Positions 58,917 to 64,000 of a DNA stretch of 64,000 bases are shown here, piece after piece. Source of the DNA: Pseudooceanicola nitratireducens (lineage in GTDB: Bacteria; Pseudomonadota; Alphaproteobacteria; Rhodobacterales; Rhodobacteraceae). The notes beneath the pieces were generated by a model that saw nothing but the letters and a program-made list of their open reading frames with translations, had not been told where the DNA came from and did no database searches. The stretch's first letter is position 1, and each line of letters starts with the position of its first letter. Both the position numbers and the translations under genes were made by a program. The stretch is taken from contig NZ_FNZG01000002.1 in assembly GCF_900109195.1 (NCBI RefSeq), positions 628,191-692,190 on the forward strand, given 5' to 3'.

Positions 58917-59075
58917 ATGCGTTTTATGTCTGCCGTGGAAGAGCTTCTGTGGAACGTCGCGCAAACGGATGCCGATCGCCGTGCCGGGGGGCGGCCCGTC
59001 GATGCGCGGCGGCCTGCGGCCTTGATTCCGCGCGGGGGCTGGTCATCGACCCGTATCCCATTTAATCACGCATGA
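58917..59075 (+). CDS. Possible 52-residue upstream frame of trpB (uncertain)
   Basis: The frame '[21 protein letters not shown]' and onwards ends in a TGA that overlaps an ATG at 59072, upstream of and in frame with trpB. AGGAACG precedes its start. It has two tryptophan codons but not in a run, so it does not look like a trp attenuator peptide. The N-terminal 20 residues look protein-like; the later part is arginine- and proline-rich and could be chance reading of GC-rich DNA. Confidence 0.25.
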   Translation: MRFMSAVEELLWNVAQTDADRRAGGRPVDARRPAALIPRGGWSSTRIPFNHA

Positions 59076-59095
59076 AACCGCAGGGAGCGATGGCG

Positions 59096-60346
59096 ATGGA
59101 CGATCTTTTCAACTCCTTCATGAACGGGCCGGACGAAAAGGGCCGGTTCGGGCAATTCGGCGGGCGCTTCGTTTCGGAAACGCTGATGCCCCTGATCCTC
59201 GACCTCGAGGCGGAATATGAAAAGGCCAAGACCGACCCGACCTTCTGGGCCGAGATGGACGATCTGTGGAAGCACTATGTCGGCCGTCCCTCGCCGCTGT
59301 ATCACGCGTCGCGGCTGACCGAACACCTGGGCGGGGCCAAGATCTATCTCAAGCGGGATGAACTGAACCACACCGGCGCGCACAAGGTGAACAACGTGCT
59401 GGGCCAGATCATTCTGGCCCGCCGTATGGGCAAGACCCGGATCATCGCGGAAACCGGCGCCGGCCAGCACGGCGTGGCCACCGCCACCGTCTGCGCCAAG
59501 TTCGGTCTGAAATGCGTGGTCTACATGGGCGCGCATGACGTGCAGCGCCAGGCCCCGAACGTCTTCCGCATGCGGCTTCTGGGGGCCGAGGTGGTGCCGG
59601 TGACCTCTGGTCGCGGCACGCTGAAGGACGCGATGAACGACGCGCTGCGCGACTGGGTGACCAACGTGCATGAAACCTTCTATTGCATCGGCACCGTCGC
59701 GGGGCCTCATCCCTATCCGGCCATGGTGCGCGATTTCCAGTCGATCATCGGCAAGGAAGTGCGCTGGCAGCTGGCGGAACAGGAAGGCGAAGGCCGTCTG
59801 CCCGACACCGTGATCGCGGCGATCGGCGGCGGGTCCAACGCCATGGGCTTGTTCTACGAATTCCTCGATGACCCCTCGGTACGGATCATCGGTGTCGAAG
59901 CCGGCGGCAAGGGCGTGACCGAGAAGATGGAGCATTGCGCATCGCTGACCGGCGGGCGTCCGGGCGTGCTGCATGGCAACCGGACCTACCTGCTTCAGGA
60001 CGACGACGGGCAGATCCTGGAGGGGCATTCGATTTCCGCCGGTCTGGACTATCCGGGCATCGGGCCGGAACATTCCTGGCTGCACGACATCGGCCGAGCG
60101 GAATATGTTTCGATCACCGATACCGAGGCGCTTGAGGCGTTCCAGCTGTCCTGCTCGACCGAGGGGATCATCCCCGCGCTGGAGCCCAGCCACGCGCTGG
60201 CCCATGTGATGAAGATCGCGCCGACCCTGCCCAAGGATCATATCCTGGTCATGAACATGTGCGGTCGCGGTGACAAGGACGTGCAGACCGTCGCCCGTTA
60301 CCTGGGCTTCGACATGTCCGATACCGAGGGCCGCGTGGCCGATTGA
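59096..60346 (+). CDS. trpB: Tryptophan synthase beta chain
   Basis: About 416 residues. The PLP lysine is in '[22 protein letters not shown]', '[19 protein letters not shown]' is the catalytic Glu region, and '[15 protein letters not shown]' the phosphate-binding loop. It joins indole to serine. GGGAG at 59083-59087 fits the ATG at 59096 (eight bases); ATGs at 59090 and 59072 are in frame and possible. trpF is at 35 kb on the same strand; trpA is not seen. A terminator follows. Confidence 0.95.
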   Translation: MDDLFNSFMNGPDEKGRFGQFGGRFVSETLMPLILDLEAEYEKAKTDPTFWAEMDDLWKHYVGRPSPLYHASRLTEHLGGAKIYLKRDELNHTGAHKVNNVLGQIILARRMGKTRIIAETGAGQHGVATATVCAKFGLKCVVYMGAHDVQRQAPNVFRMRLLGAEVVPVTSGRGTLKDAMNDALRDWVTNVHETFYCIGTVAGPHPYPAMVRDFQSIIGKEVRWQLAEQEGEGRLPDTVIAAIGGGSNAMGLFYEFLDDPSVRIIGVEAGGKGVTEKMEHCASLTGGRPGVLHGNRTYLLQDDDGQILEGHSISAGLDYPGIGPEHSWLHDIGRAEYVSITDTEALEAFQLSCSTEGIIPALEPSHALAHVMKIAPTLPKDHILVMNMCGRGDKDVQTVARYLGFDMSDTEGRVAD

Positions 60347-60370
60347 TCCGGCTCTTGCGGTGATGAATTG

Positions 60371-60402
60371 AAAACAGCCCGGCGGTGACGCCGGGCTGTT
60401 TT
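60371..60402. terminator. Bidirectional terminator after trpB
   Basis: A 14-bp perfect stem (AAAACAGCCCGGCG with its complement) with a GTGA loop ends in TTTT then CGTTTG; the reverse strand also ends in TTTT. It lies between convergent trpB and DUF2237. Confidence 0.85.
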
Positions 60403-60421
60403 CGTTTGGAACGCACGCAGC

Positions 60422-60808
60422 CTAGAAGGGCAGATCATCCTCCTGATGCTGGCGCAGCACGGCCAGCGGCACGATGTCCAGCGCGCGCTGATGCGTCGCC
60501 TCGAGCCGGACTTTGGGCGCGCAGCCTTCGTCATGGGCCTGCAGGAAGCGCGCGGCGCAAAGGCACCAGCGGTCTCCGGGCTTCAGGCCGGCAAAGCGAT
60601 AGGCCGGGATCGGGGTGCTCAGATCGTTGCCGACGTATTTCGAATAGGCTAGGAATTCCGCCGTCATGACGGCGCAGACGGTGTGGGATCCGGAGTCCTC
60701 GGCGCAGGTGTTGCAATGTCCGTCGCGGAAGAAGCCGGTGACGGGATCGGTCGAGCAGCTTTCAAGCGCGGTGCCCAGGACGTTGATCGACGGGTCGGGC
60801 GTTGTCAT
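60422..60808 (-). CDS. DUF2237 family protein
   Basis: 128 residues with the DUF2237 pattern: 'NVLGTALESCSTDPVTGFFRDGHCNT' near the N-terminus, then 'GSHTVCAVMTAEFLAYSKYVGNDLSTP' and 'GDRWCLCAARFLQAHDEGCAP'. Conserved cysteines (about seven) are a feature of the family. The function is unknown. It is the last gene of the rplY-to-DUF2237 minus-strand group, 47 bases after DUF2332. Confidence 0.88.
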   Translation of the reverse strand: MTTPDPSINVLGTALESCSTDPVTGFFRDGHCNTCAEDSGSHTVCAVMTAEFLAYSKYVGNDLSTPIPAYRFAGLKPGDRWCLCAARFLQAHDEGCAPKVRLEATHQRALDIVPLAVLRQHQEDDLPF

Positions 60809-60855
60809 CGGCGGCTCCTTTTCGGGGCGTTTAGGGCGTGTCAGGATTTTGCGGT

Positions 60856-61917
60856 TTATCGGACGGGACCCGCCAGGGCGATGTGGCGGCCATGGGCATC
60901 CATGCGGCCAAGGTTCAGGATCTCAGGCTCGGGCGTGCCCGTCCAGAGGGTCAGGCGCAGGGCGGCCCCGGGAGCCTTACCATCGGCCTCGACCGACAGA
61001 TGCGCGACCGGAGCGGTCGGGGTGGCGCGGGCCCCGGCATTGGCGATGGCAGTAGCGCAGGCGGCATCGGTGTCGGCGGGGAAATACTGCCAGGCGATGG
61101 TGTGATAGATCAGGTCGATCTGGCCCCGTGCGGGGGTGTCCAGGCGGGCCGTCAGCCAGGCCCCGGCATCCGCGCGGTCGACCACCGGGGTGGCCACAGA
61201 CAGGGCCGCGTCCAGCCGGGCCATGCGGTCGGGCTGATCGGGCCAAGTGTAGCTGCGCAGCCGCAGGACATCGGCGGGGCTGGTCGGGTCAAGCGGGTTC
61301 AGGTCCACACCGCGCCGGTCGGCGATCACCACCTGGGACTGCGGCGGCAGGGGGCCGGTCCAGTCGGGCGACAGGGTCAGGACGGGCCGGGACGGTCCCC
61401 GGGTGGTGCCATCGGGCAGGGCAAGACCGAAGCGGTCGAAGAACAGGTTCAGCCCGGCCGAGGCCCCCAACTCGCTGATGCGGAAGGGCAGGCCGGGGCA
61501 GCGGGCGGCCAGCATATGGGTGGCCAGGATCATCGCGGTGGCGCGCCGGACCTCGTTCGTCTGGGGCGCGCTGTCGAGCCAGTGTTGCATGTGCTCCGGG
61601 TGGCGGGCCATCGCCCCGGAGACTGCCGCCCAGAGCCGTTCGTCGTCCAGCAGGTTCGGGGGATAGGCGGCCTGAAGTTCCGCATCCTGGCCCATGAGGA
61701 CCAGGGCATGCAGCGCGCCGGCCAGACGCAGGGCGATGGCATCGCCATAGGCGGTGGCGTCCCCCGGCCAGGCCAGCAGCCGGTCCGATACCGGATCGCC
61801 GGGGGCCATACGCCGCCCGAGCAGCCGCAGGAGCCGCCCCATGAAGGGAGAGCCGAGGGATTCGCAGGCCTCGGCCTGGGCATCGAAGAGCCGCAAAAGG
61901 TCGAGGGGCTGGGTCAT
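60856..61917 (-). CDS. DUF2332 family protein
   Basis: 353 residues. 'DLLRLFDAQAEACESLGSPFMGRLL' and 'LPFRISELGASAGLNLFFDRF' are the DUF2332 blocks; the second resembles the glycine loop of a SAM-binding fold, so a methyltransferase-like core is possible but not shown. It lies 53 bases downstream of pth in the same direction. Function unknown. Confidence 0.85.
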   Translation of the reverse strand: MTQPLDLLRLFDAQAEACESLGSPFMGRLLRLLGRRMAPGDPVSDRLLAWPGDATAYGDAIALRLAGALHALVLMGQDAELQAAYPPNLLDDERLWAAVSGAMARHPEHMQHWLDSAPQTNEVRRATAMILATHMLAARCPGLPFRISELGASAGLNLFFDRFGLALPDGTTRGPSRPVLTLSPDWTGPLPPQSQVVIADRRGVDLNPLDPTSPADVLRLRSYTWPDQPDRMARLDAALSVATPVVDRADAGAWLTARLDTPARGQIDLIYHTIAWQYFPADTDAACATAIANAGARATPTAPVAHLSVEADGKAPGAALRLTLWTGTPEPEILNLGRMDAHGRHIALAGPVR

Positions 61918-61970
61918 CGCGGGTCTGCCTTGTACTGGCGTGCTTTGGGCGTGCTGTGGGCGGGACGGGG

Positions 61971-62699
61971 TTACCGGAACTTGTCCGCCAGCCGTTGTAG
62001 CGCGCTGCGGGTGTCGGGTTCGGGATCGGGTTGGGGGGTGGCCCGGGGTTTTTCGGGGTTCGAGGCGGGCGCGGGCTCATCCGCCCTGACAGGCGTCTTC
62101 GCCGGGCCGCGGCTGCCACCGGAGGATCGGGGCGGGGCCGTGCGCAGGGCGACCGCGTTCATGAACTTGGCCGGATCGCCCTTGGCCAGATGGCCCGCGC
62201 CATCGGCGATGCCGCGCATCAGGTCGTCCAGCCAGCCCTGTTCGGCCTTGGCGAAATCCGACAGCACGTAGGGCGCGACCTTGTCCTTGTGGGCGGGGTG
62301 GCCGATGCCAAGGCGCACGCGCTGATACTCGGCCCCGATGTGCTGATGGATCGAGCGCAGCCCGTTGTGACCCGCGTGGCCGCCGCCCATTTTCACCTTG
62401 AGCTTGCCGGGCGCGAGGTCGAGTTCGTCGTGAAAGACGGTCACGTCGCCGGGGGTGAGCTTGTAGAAACGCGTCGCCTCGCCCACGGATTGTCCCGAGA
62501 GGTTCATGAAGGTCATGGGCTTGAGAAGGATGGTCTTTTCGCCGTTCAACACGCCCTCGGACACCTCGGCCTGGAACTTGGACCGCCAGGGGGCAAAGCC
62601 GTGATCCTCGGCGATGCGGTCAAGGGCCATGAAGCCGATGTTGTGGCGGTTGGCGGCGTATTTGCCGCCGGGATTTCCAAGGCCGACGAAAAGCTGCAC
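61971..62699 (-). CDS. pth: Peptidyl-tRNA hydrolase
   Basis: 242 residues starting at a GTG (62699), with AAGGA upstream. '[23 protein letters not shown]' contains the catalytic His, '[20 protein letters not shown]' and '[30 protein letters not shown]' complete the active site. The last 50 residues, after the normal end, are rich in Pro, Ala and charged residues, ending in a short helix ('[12 protein letters not shown]'). It frees tRNA from stalled peptidyl-tRNA. rplY-pth order with an SRPBCC gene between. Confidence 0.94.
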   Translation of the reverse strand: MQLFVGLGNPGGKYAANRHNIGFMALDRIAEDHGFAPWRSKFQAEVSEGVLNGEKTILLKPMTFMNLSGQSVGEATRFYKLTPGDVTVFHDELDLAPGKLKVKMGGGHAGHNGLRSIHQHIGAEYQRVRLGIGHPAHKDKVAPYVLSDFAKAEQGWLDDLMRGIADGAGHLAKGDPAKFMNAVALRTAPPRSSGGSRGPAKTPVRADEPAPASNPEKPRATPQPDPEPDTRSALQRLADKFR

Positions 62700-62782
62700 G
62701 GGGTCTGTTCCTTCTGGCTGCGGATTGGCGGGCACGGATTGGCGGGGGCAGAGGGACCTGCCCGCATCGCCTGGGCCCGGGT

Positions 62783-63232
62783 TTACCGAAGCACTCCGCG
62801 CTGGTCCAGCAGACGAAGCCGCGGCGCATGGCGGGCCCGGTAGAGGCGGTTTGCCCAGGCCACCACCAGTGGGGTCTTCCAGCCGGCGTCGATGAAGATC
62901 TCGTCGATCAGGCGGGCGCCGGTCTCGGTTTCCTCGACCCGGCCGGTGTGGTTCCAGCTTTTGACGCCCGAGCCATGTTCGGTCGAGCGGAAGATGCGCA
63001 GGGTGTCGTCGACCTCGAGCACGTGGATCCCGTAGGGTTGTTTCGGCAGCACCCCGAAGAGAGAGACCTGCGCCACGAATTCCTGGCCCGAATACATGTC
63101 GCCGGAGGGCACGCCCTGCATCTTCACCATGCGGGCATTCATCGCCACCAGCGCGTCGAGATCCTTGGTCAAAGCCCAGAGATCATCGGGTGAGGTTCGG
63201 TAGTCGGACACCAGGTGGACCTTGCCGGTCAT
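62783..63232 (-). CDS. SRPBCC family protein (START-like fold)
   Basis: 149 residues from the ATG at 63232; a second in-frame ATG at 63244 would add four residues. The pattern '[27 protein letters not shown]' is the start of a polyketide-cyclase/SRPBCC fold, and '[37 protein letters not shown]' its C-terminal strands. The fold binds hydrophobic ligands; the ligand is unknown. It lies between rplY and pth. Confidence 0.75.
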   Translation of the reverse strand: MTGKVHLVSDYRTSPDDLWALTKDLDALVAMNARMVKMQGVPSGDMYSGQEFVAQVSLFGVLPKQPYGIHVLEVDDTLRIFRSTEHGSGVKSWNHTGRVEETETGARLIDEIFIDAGWKTPLVVAWANRLYRARHAPRLRLLDQRGVLR

Positions 63233-63411
63233 GCGCACCCCCATGCGGAACAGGCGTTCAGGCTGACACGGGTTGGCGGCGCTGGCAAAAGAAAAGTGCC
63301 GGGCAGGGGGGCGGTCGGCGGAGGGTGGCGCGATGTCCGGCCTGTCGGGCGGTGCCGAGGGGAGGTTGTGAGGCGGCAGCGCGAGAGGACGCGCAGGGGA
63401 GCGCAAAGAAA

Positions 63412-63436
63412 AACGGCCCCGCGAGGCAGGGCCGTT
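63412..63436 (-). terminator. Rho-independent terminator after rplY
   Basis: An 8-bp perfect stem AACGGCCC/GGGCCGTT with a 9-base loop, followed on the minus strand by TTTCTTTG. Confidence 0.75.
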
Positions 63437-63462
63437 CCATCCTTGTCGAAGTTGGGGGAAGA

Positions 63463-64000
63463 TTACTCTTCGCCGCCCTCTTCTTCGCCTTCACCTTCGG
63501 CTTCATCCTCGGCGCTGCGCAGGCCGGAGGGTGCGGTGATGTTGGCGATGACGAAGTCACGCTCGATCACGGGCTTCACGCCTTCGGGCAGGGTCACGGA
63601 GCTGATGGTGATGGTGTCACCGATGTTCAGCCCTTCGAGGTCGACCGTGATGTGGTCCGGGATGTCGCCGGCCAGCACGTTCAGGTCCACGTCGGCGCGA
63701 ACGACGGTCAGAACGCCGCCCTTCTTGAGGCCGGGGGCCTTGTCCTCGTTGATGAACTCAACGGGGATGTGCAGGTTCACACGGCTGGTGCGACGCAGGC
63801 GCATCAGGTCCAGGTGGGTCGGCAGGTCCTTGACGACGTCACGCTGAACGCCGCGGCAGATGACGCGGACGTCTTCGTGGCCCTCGACCTTGAGGTTCCA
63901 CAGGGTCGCGAGGAAGCGGCCGGCACGCAGCTTCTTCAGCAGGTCGTTGAACGGGATCTGGATCGACAGGGGCTCTGCGTCACCACCGTAAACAACACCC
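63463..64000 (-). CDS. rplY: 50S ribosomal protein L25 (general stress protein Ctc type), cut by window edge
   Basis: About 179 C-terminal residues are visible; the frame is open to the right edge. '[15 protein letters not shown]' is the rRNA-binding L25 core, followed by the C-terminal TL5/Ctc domain ('[18 protein letters not shown]', '[18 protein letters not shown]'), and an acidic, glutamate-rich tail. Its N-terminus lies outside the window. L25 binds 5S rRNA. A terminator follows at 63412-63436; pth is the usual neighbour downstream. Confidence 0.94.
   Translation of the reverse strand, partial: GVVYGGDAEPLSIQIPFNDLLKKLRAGRFLATLWNLKVEGHEDVRVICRGVQRDVVKDLPTHLDLMRLRRTSRVNLHIPVEFINEDKAPGLKKGGVLTVVRADVDLNVLAGDIPDHITVDLEGLNIGDTITISSVTLPEGVKPVIERDFVIANITAPSGLRSAEDEAEGEGEEEGGEE

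Overview
The window is a contiguous, gene-dense stretch of a GC-rich alphaproteobacterial chromosome, most likely from the Rhodobacteraceae (Roseobacter/Rhodobacter group). Pointers are the regulatory PTS set hprK-rapZ-EIIA-HPr, the aroA-cmk-rpsA-ihfB-lapA-trpF order, a 44-residue aa3-oxidase subunit IV, a DUF1127 protein, a SoxR that keeps its iron-sulfur cysteines, an Irr-type iron box before nfu, and an alphaproteobacterial class A RNase P RNA. I see no prophage, insertion sequence, CRISPR array, tRNA or rRNA.

Layout. 1-2 kb: regulatory PTS genes and RapZ (the HprK gene enters from the left edge), then an acyltransferase. 3-10 kb, minus strand: a BMP-type nucleoside ABC transporter with a LysE-type exporter gene placed between its two permease genes, then a TauE/SafE permease with a TIGR02186 partner. 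10-13 kb, minus: rimI, tsaB, nfu and a universal stress protein, followed by plus-strand rnpB. 13-21 kb: a flavin monooxygenase-like protein, L33, an acetyltransferase, PhoX, a Bax inhibitor-1 protein with a striking leader, DUF1127, LysR, a quinone reductase and an XRE regulator. 21-25 kb: hisN and two purine deaminases (8-oxoguanine, guanine). 25-36 kb, plus: mgtE-fthC, aroA-cmk, a DprE1/DprE2-like pair and two tandem small paralogous proteins lying between cmk and rpsA, then rpsA, ihfB, lapA and trpF. 36-49 kb: ispE, a TPR protein, ETF-quinone oxidoreductase, soxR with a divergent SoxR-box gene, greA, mobA/mobB, azlC/azlD, a lipoprotein, cytochrome oxidase subunit IV, and an MBL hydrolase with an acyl-CoA dehydrogenase. 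49-58 kb: tsaC, yqgE, a DsbD-like N-terminal domain protein, an RND efflux pair, moaB, a second LysE-type exporter and an unusual uracil-DNA glycosylase. 59-64 kb: trpB, DUF2237, DUF2332, pth, an SRPBCC protein and rplY, which runs off the right edge.

Themes. Purine uptake and salvage (BMP transporter, two purine deaminases), fatty-acid oxidation electron flow (acyl-CoA dehydrogenase, ETF-QO), tRNA t6A synthesis (tsaB, tsaC), molybdenum cofactor (mobA, mobB, moaB) and tryptophan (trpF and trpB, about 23 kb apart) recur. The observations I rate highest are two neighbouring small proteins sharing a W-R-R-x-D-F-x-x-D-C-L motif, a Bax inhibitor-1 leader in which a 12-bp inverted repeat includes the Shine-Dalgarno, a near-perfect SoxR box in a 19-bp promoter spacer, a 14-bp ACCG/CGGT palindrome before ETF-QO, and a uracil-DNA glycosylase lacking the iron-sulfur cysteines of its family. 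Whether any of these is a new system cannot be settled from sequence alone.
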